Shown one piece after another: positions 43,481 through 54,930 of a DNA stretch of 64,000 nucleotides. Made by a program: the position numbers and the translations under genes. This DNA is from Palaemon carinicauda. Its lineage: Eukaryota; Arthropoda; Malacostraca; Decapoda; Palaemonidae. Numbering within the stretch: the first letter of the stretch is position 1; each line of letters starts with the position of its first letter. The notes under the pieces were generated by a model, which worked only from the letters and a program-made list of their open reading frames with translations, was not told the DNA's origin and searched no databases. The stretch is taken from NCBI RefSeq assembly GCF_036898095.1, contig NC_090759.1:16702227-16766226 (forward strand). The letters run 5' to 3'.

Positions 43481-45400
43481 GTGTGGTTGTTTGAGTAGTC
43501 TGCGCCGTGGGAGAAGCTCTCCCGGGAGTTCCGTCAGGGGATGCAGAGGGTCCAGAAACCGTTCTGCGCATAATCCCAGTGGAGCTCTTCCATTGAAAGG
43601 TTGAAAGACAACCTGGTCTTGTTGAGACCCATTGTCGACAGACAAAAAGGAGGGAAGACGCAGGCGTCGAAGTTGTCCCACCATCACCGGAATGCATCTT
43701 GCCAGAGTCTCGGGGTCTGAGACTGGGGGGAAGAACAGCGGAAGCTTGAGGTTCCAAGCTGTCGCGATCAGGTCCCCCAGACCAGGACTTGCTGGTTACT
43801 CAAGGTCAAAGACCCCCAGGTACACTCTCTCTACGAGGCTCTGCTCGGATAGTCGGAGAGAACATTCCTCTGCCTGGAATGAGAGAGCCGATGGTGGTAT
43901 TGAGAGAATCTCAATCATCCCGGTATCTCTACTGCAAGATGTGAAGGTGTGAAAATGTGTCCCCTGCTGGTTAGAACACGCCAGAATCATGAAGTCGACG
44001 CTCACGGGGCGACTCGGCAGGAGCTGTAGGATCTGTAGAGGGGCCAGACTACGGCCCCTAAGCCTGCCTGAATGATGGAGAGGTATCCTTCAGGTCTTGA
44101 CCATAGGCCTGGACCGGAACATGCCCCCCCCCCCCCTTTCCTTTGACGAGTCCGAGAACAGCATCAAGAATGTGGGGAAAGGACGAGAATATCCACTACC
44201 ATCAAGAGGTTCCATAGGTCAACACCCATTGCAGGTCTAATAGTTCCGCTGGTCCCATAGGGGCCAGGAAGTCCGGTTAACGTTGCCTGAAACCACCGGA
44301 ACTTGGACCGCCGCACATGGAACTTATCCTGAGGCGACCGTTCGGACTATAGACGGGTCAATGAGGAAAGGAGAACTAGGAAACGTTCCAAGGTAGGGCT
44401 GAAAGCTCTGCTTGACTGAGAACAGGTACTGCGACTCTCCTCAGTCTTGCCACAGTCAACTGAAAGGAAGGCTCGGAGGATGTGGTAACAGAATCTGGCG
44501 TCCCCAGGTGGCCACCCATCCAAGTACCGACCAGAACCGACGTTGCTTAACCTCGCTGGACGGACGAGAAGCGGGGTTTCCAACGTGGTAAGGCCGTTGA
44601 CTCAATATCATGGCCAGATACTCCAGATGTTGAGGCAGAAGAAGAGAAGGCTCCAAGCAAAATACCATGAACCCACACTCATGGTAAGCATCCGGAAGCT
44701 TGTCCCGGCGCTGAAGAAGGTCGAACCCGAGCCTACCGGAGTTGACCAGCCCTCCAAAAAGCAGAGGAGGTGGAAGCCTGCACCTGAGCAGCCATGAGGA
44801 AAGCAGGGAGAGTTCTCTGGGGAAAAAAACCTGCTATGCCACGGCGGGATAGCCACACTGCATCATAAGCAGGAATACCTGCAGTCTAGGCTGAATTCGA
44901 CGAGCTCCCTGGAAGATGGATGGAATGGAAACTGAAAGTACCCGTCCTTCTGATCCAGGGTTTAAGGAGTCCTGTCGCCTCGTTACCAGTCTGATCGATT
45001 CTGCTGTTCTACGCTGGCCGAAGTTTGTCCGACAAACTTGATCAGGGCTGAGAGGTCGACTACGGAACTCCCCTCTCAGATCCTTCCTTACAAGAAAGGA
45101 TCAACTGAAGAGGCCGGGGGTGAAGCCGTCGATGATCCTATGGAGGACCTTCGCCTAAGGTATGGATCATTCTGGCCAAACGGGCAACTCTTGCCGACGC
45201 TATGGCATAGAGGTTCAGAGACACTGAATTCGCTGACAGAGACGGCGGGCGCGATATCCTTGGCTGATCACAGAGATTGTGCGGGAATGGGCATCGGGAA
45301 GCTGTCATCCGGATGAGTAACCTTAAGCATCCTCGCAGCGAGAAACCTGCAATCCTAGAGTTTGTGAACTCTGCCGCTCCTTTTAGGACTATGCCCCCCC
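43480..45400 (-). pseudogene. D6 RT-RNase H region, degenerate, interrupted by 5S rRNA
   Basis: DNA similarity to D5 runs through the methyltransferase-like, RNase H and RT regions, but only scraps are translatable, such as LTELPGELLPRRRLLKQPH near 43480. The YLDD site is not readable. The 119-bp 5S rRNA sequence lies at 44483-44601, between stretches matching the post-YLDD part of RT in D5 (GGAAGGCTTGGAG and AATATCATGCCTAGATA). A C13 run occurs at about 44124. Confidence 0.75.
44483..44601 (-). rRNA. 5S rRNA sequence, full length, inside D6
   Basis: On the minus strand the 119 bases begin GTCAACGGCCTTACCACGTT and continue with the universally recognisable 5S parts: TTCTCGTCCG, GTTAAGCAACGTCGG (box A area, residues 51-65) and GTACTTGGATGGGTGGCC (box C area, from residue 75). 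They end GGGGACGCCAGATTCTGTTA followed by CCA. Length and order equal a complete animal 5S rRNA. It has the sense orientation of the host element. Several differences from the arthropod type are visible (for example a short CCAGCGAGG in place of the usual ATCACCGAAG), so it is probably not a functional ribosomal gene. No T-run terminator follows on the minus strand. A pol III internal promoter could still act. Confidence 0.9.
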
Positions 45401-46239
45401 GGGGAAGCCTCCCGTGCCATCTGTTCCTGACAGGAGGAAACTGCAATTGGACACCTTGTCCCAGTTGTCGTAGCCGATAACTTAGGACGACGTGGTTGAA
45501 AGAAAAGGGCGCTGGAGCCCTGCAGAGTCTGGAAGAAAGCGCCTTGGAGTGAAAACGGAAGTCGATTTCCTCCGCACAGCCGCTGTCTAAGTCTCTGTCC
45601 TTGGGCACAAACAAACTCTTCTCAAGGATGGAAGGGTGTCTGAGGTCGTCGACCTCCACAGATGAGACACCCGAAGGAAGCCCTCAGTCAGCGCGTCCAG
45701 ATGGTACAACATCGAGCTTGTCCGCAAGTTAAATACTTAACGACGAAAGGCCAAGGTGCCTGAGCTCGAGAGGAGGAAAGTACCCATGATCTTCCTGTAG
45801 CTTCCTTGAACCAAACCTCGGGCCGTAACCGAGGAGGGAAAGGACCTGGTAAGCCCCCAGAGGAAGGGGTAAGCAGTCACCCCTTGGCCGATGGCGAAAT
45901 CTCAAACGGAAAGCCCCCCGCCAAAAATCCTTCCAGGGAATGACGGGGAAGGGCTAACCCAGGTTCTGGAAAGAGGAGTGTTGCTCAGACCTCCCTGAAG
46001 TTTCTTTCTATTCTTGCAAGTGCCATGCTCTGCGTTTACGGGGTGAGGCCGTGTTTTGGAAATATGCTCCAGAAGAACTCGCCAGGCTGGCCATGCTGCA
46101 AAAACCCCAATGGGAATCGTGGTCGCAATCGCCCTGGAGCTCGCGCGATGATAATTCAAAGATTTGCGCGTGGGCGAACGTGGAAGCGCCCATGCGCGGT
46201 CATGCAGGAACGCAAACGAAGGTGAGTGAAGGAGCGCAG

Positions 46240-46345
46240 AAGGAGGGCGAGCATGGTAGGAAGGGCGAGCATGGTAGGAAGGGCGAGCGTGGTAGGAAGG
46301 GCGAGCGTGGTAGGAAGGGCGAGCGTGGTAGGAAGGGCGAGAGCT
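46240..46345. repeat. 18-bp minisatellite in D6
   Basis: Five units of GGCGAGCRTGGTAGGAAG. Minus-strand translation repeats PSYHAR. Confidence 0.9.
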
Positions 46346-46434
46346 GGTGGTCGGCGAGCTATAACCCATAGACGAGCAATGGATACTGCAAGAATTAAGC
46401 CGACGTTCGTGCGAAGAAACACTATAGGTTCGAG

Positions 46435-46570
46435 CGATGGAACACCGTCGGTTCGCGCGACGGAACACCGTCGGTTCGCGCGACGGAACACCGTCCGTCC
46501 GCGCGACGGAACACCGTCCGTCCGCGCGACGGAACACCGTCCGTCCACGCGACGGAATACCGTTGGTTCG
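46435..46570. repeat. 23-bp minisatellite in D6
   Basis: About five units built on CGCGACGGAACACCGTC. The 23-bp period is not a multiple of 3, so each unit is read in a different frame. Confidence 0.88.
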
Positions 46571-46649
46571 CAGGCGGGCGAATATTGGAGAGTATGTGCG
46601 CGGACTCGCATGAGCGTAGACGTGCAGGCACGTGGGCGTGTGGGCGCGC

Positions 46650-46925
46650 AGGCGAATGATCGCGCGGTCGCGCGGGGGCGCAGGCGAGCGGTCGCGCGGG
46701 GGCGCAGGCGAACGGTCGCGCGGGGGCGCAGGCGAACGGTCGCGCGGGGGCGCAGGCGAACGGTCGCGCGGGGGCGCAGGCGAACGGTCGCGCGGGGGCG
46801 CAGGCGAACGGTCGCGCGGGGGCGCAGGCGAACGGTCGCGCGGGGGCGCAGGCGAACGGTCGCGCGGGGGCGCAGGCGAACGGTCGCGCGGGGGCGCAGG
46901 CGAATGGTCGCGCAGGCGAGCGGTC
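46650..46925. repeat. 24-bp minisatellite in D6
   Basis: About eleven units, each combining GCGCAGGCGAACGGTCGCG and CGGGG. The minus strand encodes RDRSPAPP per unit. Confidence 0.95.
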
Positions 46926-47084
46926 GCGAGGGTGGGCAGGTGAATGAGCGCGAGTCCGAGGCGGCGAACGCAAGCGTTAGCGCGATGGCGAGGAAGACCG
47001 CTGGCGATATGGATCAACAGGCGATCGGTGGTGAGCTGGTGAACGCTAACGCGCAGGTTGGCGATGGCGCGTTGTGGCATGTCG

Positions 47085-47215
47085 ACGCATTGGCGAGCGA
47101 TGGCGAGCAGCATGCGCAGGTGGGCGATCGCGCGATGGCGAGCAGCATGCGCAGGTGGGCGATCGCGCGATGGCTAGCAGCATGCGCAGGTGGGCGATGG
47201 CGTGCTAGTAGCTGG
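47085..47215. repeat. 35-bp tandem repeat in D6
   Basis: Three units containing GCGAGCAGCATGCGCAGGTG, with starts 35 bases apart (47105, 47140, 47175). Confidence 0.9.
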
Positions 47216-47359
47216 CGAACCATGTTCCTTCAGAAGTGTTGGAGAACGTTAGCGTGCCGGCTGTAACACACGCGGGCGATCCGGAGATCGCCGAGAGACA
47301 GGTGATCGCTGACGTGTAGAACACTGTTGAATAGGCGATATTAAAATCGCCTGTGCGCG

Positions 47360-47478
47360 CTGGCGAGCAGGTGAACGCTGGCGAGCAGGTGATCGCTGGC
47401 GAGCAGGTGATCGCTGGCGAGCTGATGATCGCTGGCGAGCTGATGATCGCTGGCGAGCTGATGATCACTGGCGAGCAG
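47360..47478. repeat. 18-bp tandem repeat in D6
   Basis: Six units of the type GATCGCTGGCGAGCWGRT. Related units occur in D7 at 56085-56190. Confidence 0.9.
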
Positions 47479-47599
47479 AAGGCAACGCGTGGAAGACTGC
47501 GCATAGAAGAAGAGTCCTTGACCCAGACCTGAACCGAAGTTCTAGATCGCGAGGGCGAACGTGGGCGCACAGGGCGCGTAACAGGAACCAACAGGAACA

Positions 47600-49190
47600 G
47601 CAGGGATGATCATCATGAGAGCGCTGACGAACAGGAGCGCTAGCGATCAGGAAGCGCTGATGAGCAGGAGAGCGCCTGTGTGATAATACTGAGCAGGAGC
47701 AGGAGAGAACACAGCAGAAGGGCGCGCAGGGGAACCCTGACACGCAAGGGAAGAACCCCCGTGGGAGGCAACCCTTTGCCCCGAAGGGAACGTTGTCCGT
47801 CGGTAGACAGATGTCCATCGGAAGACCGTAGCCTGTCCGTCGGGAAGACCGTTGCCCGTCGGAAGACGAGATCAGACTGCTGTCCATCTGCACCAAGGCG
47901 GAAGACGAGATCAGACTGCTGTCCATCTGCACCAAGGCGGAAGATCAAGAAAAAGGAGTTGTAGGCTGCAAACGGAGATTCAAAAAGGCGCCTCTTAGCA
48001 CCCTTATAGGGAGATGAGAGGCCCTTACGACGAGGCGGACGGTGGGCCTTACGGCGAGGGAGGCCAACAGCAACAGCAGCAGAAGAATCCTCCGAAGAGG
48101 AGTCTCTATGAGTGTACTCTCTCGCGAACGTAAGAGAAACACTTCGTAGAAGAGACTGGTCAGCCAGTGACCTAAAAGGAACAATCCTCCGAAGAGGGGC
48201 TCCTGCAGTTGCCCAGCCCCTCAAGCGAAACTGCAGGTGTGACCGCTCAGCACCAAGAGCAAGGTCGCACGAAAAAAAGGCAAGAGAAGAACCCCCCAAA
48301 AGGGGAAAAACTCAAGCCTGGACAGGAAAAACTTCCCTCGGAAGGAAAGTTACCCGCCCAAGGAGGCAAGCCTCCTGAGAGTTCTAAAATGAACTGGAGA
48401 GCTGTCCGTCATCACGGGAGTACTTCCAGTAGAAGGAGACACGCCCCTGACGAAAATACAAGGGGGGAGGCAGCAACAGCCGAATCCCCAGGCCTCAACA
48501 AGACAGCTCACACCGTTGCCATATTACAGAAACGAACTAGATCGGTAACTGTAAAAAAAAAATTAAAAAAAAATCATTAGTACACATTCATTCCCCCGGG
48601 AAGGCTCCGAAGAGGAATCCCGAGGGAAAGGAAACAAGAATTACACAACAGGCACGTGCCCTCAAAACCGCTTACACTCACGGAAGGAGAGCTGTAACCA
48701 AAACAGAATTATAACAATTATAATTATGAAACTATGTAATTATGTAATTTAAAAATGAATGAACACTAAAGAAAGAACGAAAACCCCGAAAGGAATCGTT
48801 CTACAAGCTGAAAAAAACAACTACAATTAGATTCATAAACTAATTGAGACAAACGTACGGCGTAGCAACCCCCCCACACGGAAAGGAAGCTACAAGGGCG
48901 TAGTAACACGTAGTAAAAGGGTGAACGACCTCAAGAGAGAGAGAGAGAGAAAGACCGAAGTCAAACTCGATTGCCACCCATAAAATTACGCCGAGGTGGT
49001 CTAACTGCCGAGGACATCACGTAAATATCGTACACTACACACACAAATCTGAAAAGGAAACTTACTGGTTTCTCTACTCAAATATATATATACAAACATG
49101 AAAACATGTTTACATATATATTGAGTAAAAGAAAAGTAAGTGATTAAGTAAAGACAAAATAAACAATGGCTGCCAAGAGAGGACCAAGAC
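47600..49190 (-). other. D6 5' leader, no gene
   Basis: It is homologous to the leaders of D5 and D7 (CCGAAGAGGAGTCTCTATGA at about 48092; GA-rich tract near 48940). No protein is recognised. It includes a 33-base direct repeat near 47865-47935 (ACGAGATCAGACTGCTGTCC twice). Confidence 0.6.
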
Positions 49191-49194
49191 AGAG

Positions 49195-49408
49195 ACGTCT
49201 GTCACAGTCCGAGCCAAAAGTGAAAGTGAGCAATCATCTGTGGGTGAGGGGGGGGTAGCTAGCTACCACTCCCCTACCCCTACCCCCCCACTAACTAGCG
49301 CGGGGGTAATACACCCTCGTTAAATTCTAATGGCTCGCCATTTCAGCTGCGCTAAAAGGTAAACCCAATGTAAATAGCGTGGTTTGTATTTTGGTTTTGG
49401 AACAAATA
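49195..49408. repeat. D6 right inverted terminal repeat
   Basis: Complement of 41631-41842. Confidence 0.9.
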
Positions 49409-50310
49409 AGAATTACGCACAGGAATGCGCCCTCCTCCCCCACTGACACTCACGGGAAAGGGGGGAGAAGGCGGAGAACTGTAACAAAACAGAATTATAA
49501 CAATTATAAATACTGTATGTAATTCATCTAAGAATGTTCACTAATAGTAAGAACAAATGAACCCCGAAGAGAAGCGTCCTACACAGAAGCTGAAAAGTTA
49601 ACAAATACAATTAGATTTAATTAAAAAATAATTGAGACAAAATAAACGGAGTAGCAACTCAACCCGCAACGGGAAGGAAGCTACCGTAATACGTAGTAGT
49701 AATAAAAGGGTGAACGACCTCAAGGAGAGAGAGAGAGACCGTAGTCAAACTAAACTCCCAAGTTCCCCACACTGATAGACCAAGTTCCCCGTAGGGAAGG
49801 AGGAACAGCGGAGAAACAGATTGATAAGTAAAGTCCAGCGATGACGATTCCCCACGGCGCCCGCCGAAGGGAGACCGAAGGACCAAGGGAGAGATCGTGA
49901 CCCATGAAAAGTCACCGAGGTAGCCTGAGACCACACGGAGAAGTTGTCGTACAATGAGTGGACTTCCTACACACACACACAGCACAAACACTGAAAAGGA
50001 AACTTACTGTATTTCTATACACAAATATATACATAAACATAAGAATGTTTACATATATATTAAGTATAAGAAAAGTAAATAATTAAGTAAGACAAAACAT
50101 TAATGGCTGCCATGCGAGGACGGGACAGAGACATCTGTTCATTGTCCGAGCCAAAAGTGAAGTGAAGCAGTTCACCGGTGTGTGAGGGGGGGAGGGGTAG
50201 CTAGCTACCACTCCCCTACCCACTTGCTAACTAGCGTGGGGGTAATACACCCTCTTTAAATTCTAATGGCTCGTCTTTTCAGCTACGCCGAAAGTAAACC
50301 CTATGTAAAT
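49409..50310 (-). mobile_element. D5 segment between D6 and D7 (leader and right ITR)
   Basis: It begins with AGAATTACGCACAGGAATGC, which continues D5 from 41630 as judged from D6 (48635) and D7 (57240). It ends in the D5 right ITR (50155-50310), which stops at CCCTATGTAAAT where D7 enters. No gene. Confidence 0.88.
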
Positions 50311-50530
50311 ATGACAAATTCGAAGATAATTTGTATTTTTCCTAACCATACAAACCTTAGCTATTTACAAAGGGTTATTACTTTTAGCGTAGCTGAAATG
50401 GCGAGCCATTAGAATTTAACGAGGGTGTATTACCCCCGCGCTAGTTAGCGGGGGGGTAGGGGAGTGGTAGCTAGCTACCCCTCCTCCCCCTCACACACAG
50501 GTGAATACTCACTTTCACTTAGAGGTAGGA
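50311..50530. repeat. D7 left inverted terminal repeat
   Basis: Inverted match to 57820-58013, with D7-specific TTATTACTTTTAGCGTAGCT. Confidence 0.9.
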
Positions 50531-50565
50531 CTTGTCTTGGGGGACAGGGCTGGCGGGCAAATATG

Positions 50566-50661
50566 TGTAAATAGCTAAGGTTTGTATGGTTAGGAAAAAT
50601 ACAAATTATCTTCGAATTTGTCATTTGTTCCGTAACCGAAATACAAACCACGCTATTTACA
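50566..50661. repeat. D7 internal complementary region
   Basis: Complement of the joined D7 right and left termini (ATTTGTTCCGTAACCGAAAT in the middle). Confidence 0.92.
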
Positions 50662-51129
50662 AAGGGTGACTTATCCCTTAGGAAGGGTGGAAAGTCCCCA
50701 GCCATACTGGCTTTGGCTTTACCCGGGGACTCAGAATCCGAGTGAGTCGCACTCGAGAAAAGGAGTCCCTGCACCTCACAAGTTCCTTGCACCGCAAGGA
50801 ACCATGTGGCCTACGTAAGCTTGTGTGTGAAGGAAGAAGTGTGACCCGTCTTAGGCAGTTGACCTGGAGTTCCAGAAGGAACTCTGGGTTAAGACGTTCC
50901 CAATACCACCTCGTTAGGGTATGGGGGACGCGACAGTATTGACTCAATACTCGGAACACAAGGAAGCATGGTTTACCTGCAGAGGTTCGAGGTCAGCTAT
51001 GCAGAGACCAGGATGCTGCTTCCCTGTAGAGGGGATGATGAAGAAAGAAGTAAGGGCCAGACATACTTCTTTCGTTCATGCAGACTAAAACCTGATAACA
51101 ATGCCCTCAACCTTCTGCTACCTGTCCAA

Positions 51130-52200
51130 AAAGGAGCCTGAGGTTAGACCAGCTGTTGTGTAGCCACCACAGAGCGATAGAAAACGTATCGAGACTCCTG
51201 TGGGTCACGCCCTGCAGGAAGCGGGCTGCGAAGGTCATCAGACGCTTCCAGACTCCAGCTTGTAGCACCTGCGTCACAGAGTAGTATTACTCGAAGGCGA
51301 GGGACGTTGCGATGTATCCAACATCGTGCTGTAGGGCGACGTGACGGGGGAGGGTCTGAAGACAGGTCGAGATGAATGTCCTTGAGTCCGGGCTGAAGAG
51401 GTATACTGGTGACTCTCCCCCCATGTCCTCCTTGTGTTCCCAAATCGGCTGCAACTGAGGCCAAACTGCAGCTGTTCCCAGCGCTAACCTCTCGATTCCT
51501 GTACTGGCAAGAAAGAGAAGGTCTTGGGACATCAGACACAGAATGGAGACTCAAAATCTTGAATGAATCGGACCGAAGGGTCGGGACCCTCAGATTCTGA
51601 GTCTAGCCAACAACTCAGGAGCGAGCCTGAATGTTGCCTTCCCCTCTTCCTTAGAAAGGGGGGGAGTAGTAAGAGACCAAGAAGATTGCTTACACACTGG
51701 CCGTGGCCAGAGTGAGCAGAAGACCCAGGGCGGAATACAATCCGAGGCCTGTCGTAAAAGGGTCTTGAGAAGATCTCTTAAAGGACTAAAAGTCCGAGCC
51801 ATGCTCCAAGTTGGAGGTCTTCCTCCGACTAGGGCAGGGACGATCGTAGCTTCGCATGAGCGAGGATAGATCCAGCGGGCAGGAAAAAGTTATTCCTTTA
51901 AGCCTGAAGGTCAGGGAAAGGCTGAGCGACAGGCTTCATTGCCAAGAGCGGAAAGGAGTTTCCTCCCGCCGAAAGGCAATAAGACCGTTATTGCTGGAGA
52001 AGAGGCCTCACGGGAAGAGGTATATCTCCCACGGCACCAACCACCTTAGACTCTTCACTTTGCCTGGGAGACCCCTGTGGATGACTATCGCAGATGACGC
52101 GACCTCCGTACCGCGACTGTAGCGGGTTGTCTCTTCTAGAGGAGGAAGCGTAGTGTCTCCAGGCATGAAGCCGAAGCGACGCCCCGGTTCGGGAGAGATG
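51130..52200 (-). pseudogene. D7 tyrosine recombinase, degenerate
   Basis: Closely similar to D6 42430-43480, with most of the same frame-breaking changes. No frame carries readable R-H-R-Y boxes. The 3' end and stop region (TAGCCACCACAGAGCGATAG) are recognisable. Confidence 0.75.
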
Positions 52201-54110
52201 TCGCAGTGTGGTTGCTTGAGTAGTCTGCGCCGTGGGAGAAGCTCTCCCGGGAGTTCCGTCAGGGGAAGCAGAGGGTCCAGAAACCGTTCTGCACATAGTC
52301 CCAGTGGAGCTCTCCCATTGAAAGGTTGACAGACAACCTGGTTTTGTTGAGACCCATTGTCCGCAGACAAAAAGGAGGGAAGACGCAGGCGTCGAAGTTG
52401 TCCCACCATCACCGGAATGCATCTTGCCAGAGTCTCGGGGTCTGAGACTGGGGGGAAAACTAGCGGAAGCTTGAGGTTCCAAGCTGTCGCGATCAGGTCC
52501 CCCAGACCAGCACTTGCTGGTTACCCAAGGTCAAAGACCCCTAGGTACACTCTCTCTATGAGGCTCTGCTCGGATAGTCTGAGAGAAACATTCCCCTGCC
52601 TGGAATGAGAGAGCCGATGGTGGAATTGAGAGAATCTCAATCATCCCGATATCTCTACTGCAAGATGTGAAGGTGTGAAAATGCGTCCCCTGCTGGTTAG
52701 CATGAAGTCGACACGCAACGGGGCGACTTGGCAGGAGCGGTAGGATCCGAAGAGGGGTCAGACTAAGGCCCTTAAGCCTGCCTGAATGATGGAGAGGTAT
52801 CCTTCAGGTCTTGACCATAGGCCTGGACCGGAACATGCCCCCCCCCCTTTCCTTTGACGAGTCCGAGAACCGCATCAAGAATGTGGGGAAAGGACGAGAA
52901 TATCCACTACCATCAAGAGGCTCCATAGGTCAACACCCATTGCAGGTTTAATAGTTCCGCTGGTCCCATAGGGCCAGGGAGTCCGGTTAAACATTGCCTG
53001 AAGCCACCGGAACTTGGATCGCCCCACATGGAACTTATCCTGAGGCGACCGTTCGGACTATAAACGGGTCAATGAGGAAAGAAGAACTAGGAAACGTTCC
53101 AAGGTAGGGCTGAAAACTCTGCTTGACTGAGAACAGGTACTGCGACTCTCCTCAGTCTTGCCACGGTGAACCGAAAGGAAGGCTCGGAGGATGTGGTAAC
53201 AGAATCTGGCGTCCCCAGGTGGTCACCCATCCAAGTACCGACGTTGCTTAACCTCGCTGGACGGACGAGAAGCGGGGTTTCCAACGTGGTAAGGCGGTTG
53301 ACTCAATATCATGGCCAGATACTCCAGATGTTGAGGCAGAGGAAGAGAAGGCTCCAAGCAAAATACCATGAGCCCACACTCATGGTCAGCATTCGGAAGC
53401 TTTTCCCGGCGCTGAAGAAGGTCGAAACCCGAGCCTACCGGAATTGACTAGCCCTCCAAACAGCAGAGGAGGCGGAAGTCTGCACCTGAGCGGCCAAGAG
53501 GAAGGCAGGGAGAGTTCTCTGGGGAACCAAACCTGCTATGACACGGCGGGATAGCCACACTGCATCGTAAGCAGGAATACTTGCAGTTTAGGATGAATTC
53601 GACGAGCACCCTGGAAGATGGATGGAATGGAAACTGAAAGTACCCGTCCTTCCGATCCAGGGTTAAAGGAGTCCTGTCGCCTCGTTACCAGTCTGATCGA
53701 TTCTGCTGGTCTACGCTGGCCGAAGTTTGTTCGACAAACTTGATCAGGGCTGAGAGGTCGACTATGGACATCCCCTCTCAGATCCTTCCTTACAAGAAAG
53801 GATCGACTGAGGGGGCCGGGGGTGAAGCCGTCGATGATCCTAAGGAAGACCTTCGCCTAAGGTATGGATCATTCTGCCCAACCGGGCAACTCTGCTGATG
53901 CTATGGCATAGAGGTTCAGAGACACTGAATTCGCTGACAGAGACGGCAGGCGCGATATCCTTGGCTACTCACAGAGATTGTGCGGGAATGGGCATCGGGA
54001 AGCTGTCATTCGGATGAGTAACCTTAAGCATCCTCCCAGCGAAAAGACCTGCAATCCTAGAGTTCGTGAACTCCTTTTAGGACTATGCCCCCCCGGGGGA
54101 GTCTCCCGTG
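52200..54110 (-). pseudogene. D7 RT-RNase H region, degenerate, interrupted by 5S rRNA
   Basis: DNA-level homologue of D6 43480-45400, with only short translatable scraps (LTELPGELLPRRRLLKQPH near 52210). The 5S insert lies at the same place as in D6, so it was present in their common ancestor. Confidence 0.75.
53194..53302 (-). rRNA. 5S rRNA sequence with 10-bp deletion, inside D7
   Basis: It matches the D6 5S insert over its whole length but lacks ten bases between the box A and box C areas (D6 CCGACCAGAACCGACG, D7 CCGACG). The lost part is bounded by the direct repeat ACCGAC, as expected for slippage. GTACTTGGATGGGTGACC (box C) is intact and closer to the usual 5S form than in D6. The altered spacing would damage the internal promoter and the loop structure, so it is a pseudogene copy. 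Confidence 0.88.
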
Positions 54111-54930
54111 CCATCTGTTCCTGACAGGAGGAAACTGCAATTGGACACCTTGTCCCAGTTGTCGTAGCCGATAACTTAGGCCGACGTGGTTGAAAGAAAA
54201 GGGAGCTGGAGCCCTGCAGAGTCTGGAAGAAAGCGCCTTGGAGGAGTGAAACCGGAAGTCGATTTACTCCGCACAGCAGATGTTTAAGTCTCTGTCCTTG
54301 GGCAAAGACAAAACTCTTCTCAAGGATGGAAGGGTGTCTGAGGTCGTTGACCTCCACAGATGAGACACCCGAAGGAAGACTTCAGTCAGTGCGTCCAGAT
54401 GGTACAACATCGAGCTTGTCCGCAAGTAGATACTTAACGACGAAAGGCCAAGGTGTCTGAGCTCGAGAGGAGGAAAGTACCCTTGATCTTCCTGTAGCTT
54501 CCTTGAACCAAACCTCGGGCCGTAACCGAGGAGGGAAAGAACCTGGTAAGCTCCCAGAGGAAGAGGTAAGCAGTCACCCCTTGTCCGATGGAGAAATCTT
54601 CAACGGAAAGCCCCCCCGCCAAAAATCCTTCCAGGGCGGGAGAAGGAGAGAGTACTCGTGCAGGAGAGGGGACCCTCGAGACCGACCTCTTGGGAACCAA
54701 CTTCGCCCTGGGGGAAGTCACCACGAAGTCCACTCCTCTCTTTCTCTTCAGCGTAGGAGAGACAGCCGCTGGTTTGTTACCCTGGCCGGTGAGTGCTGGT
54801 TTCATAAACCTCATTAACGCCCGTGCCAGCGGATCAAACCATGTCTGCTGCTCCAAGGACACAGAGTCCGAAATCCTCGCTAAGGTGAAAGGGATCGGGC
54901 GATCCTTTGGAGAGGACACGACGGTTCCTG
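54110..54930 (-). pseudogene. D7 gag remnant
   Basis: The frame ending at 54434 (start side near 54919) reads SSPKDRPIPFTLARISDSVS, QQTWFDPLARALMRFMKPAL and LKRKRGVDFVVTSPRAKLVP. It parallels D8 gag (DRSIPVPPEGVSVSRQPWFG, then ALVRAVAQAFKPVLS). Upstream it runs into the tandem repeats; downstream it is frameshifted into a piece with LRHPSILEKSFVFAQG near 54340. The conserved helical block is only partly present. Confidence 0.7.

Larger units (their letters stand above)
45400..48300 (-). pseudogene. D6 gag region, mostly replaced by minisatellites
   Basis: Near 45660-45560 a remnant of the gag C-terminus reads LRHPSILEKSLFVPKDRD, comparable to LRHSSVEGTNLFEPKD in D8. The part between 45900 and 47600 is open on the minus strand for 403 codons (45902-47113) because the tandem repeats avoid stops. 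The product is low-complexity Arg/Ser/Pro (RDRSPAPP repeated) with no gag helices. D7 keeps about 300 bases of gag (near 54650-54900) that D6 lacks. Confidence 0.65.
41631..49408 (-). mobile_element. D6: DIRS-like copy nested in D5, carrying 5S rRNA
   Basis: A 7.8-kb element with terminus TGACAAATTCGAAGATAATT at the left and TTTTGGAACAAATA at the right. It lies in the 5' leader of D5: D5 stops at GAAAAGAACA and resumes with AGAATTACGCACAGG, and D7 shows the continuous form GGAACAAGAATTACACAACA. The ITRs pair with each other (AGCGCAGCTGAAATGGCGAG on the left and its complement at 49340). Pol is riddled with indels shared with D7. A 5S rRNA sequence sits in the RT region and minisatellites fill the gag region. 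Confidence 0.92.

Noticed and set aside
45902..47113. 403-codon open frame on the minus strand as a real protein
   Set aside because: It consists of tandem repeats whose sequence happens to lack stops in several frames on both strands; a 346-codon frame overlaps on the plus strand. Nothing in it resembles a folded domain.
50005..50011. TACTGTA in the D5 leader as a scar
   Set aside because: D6 and D7 have TTACTGG and TTACTTA here; the alignment does not give a clean 5-bp gain.
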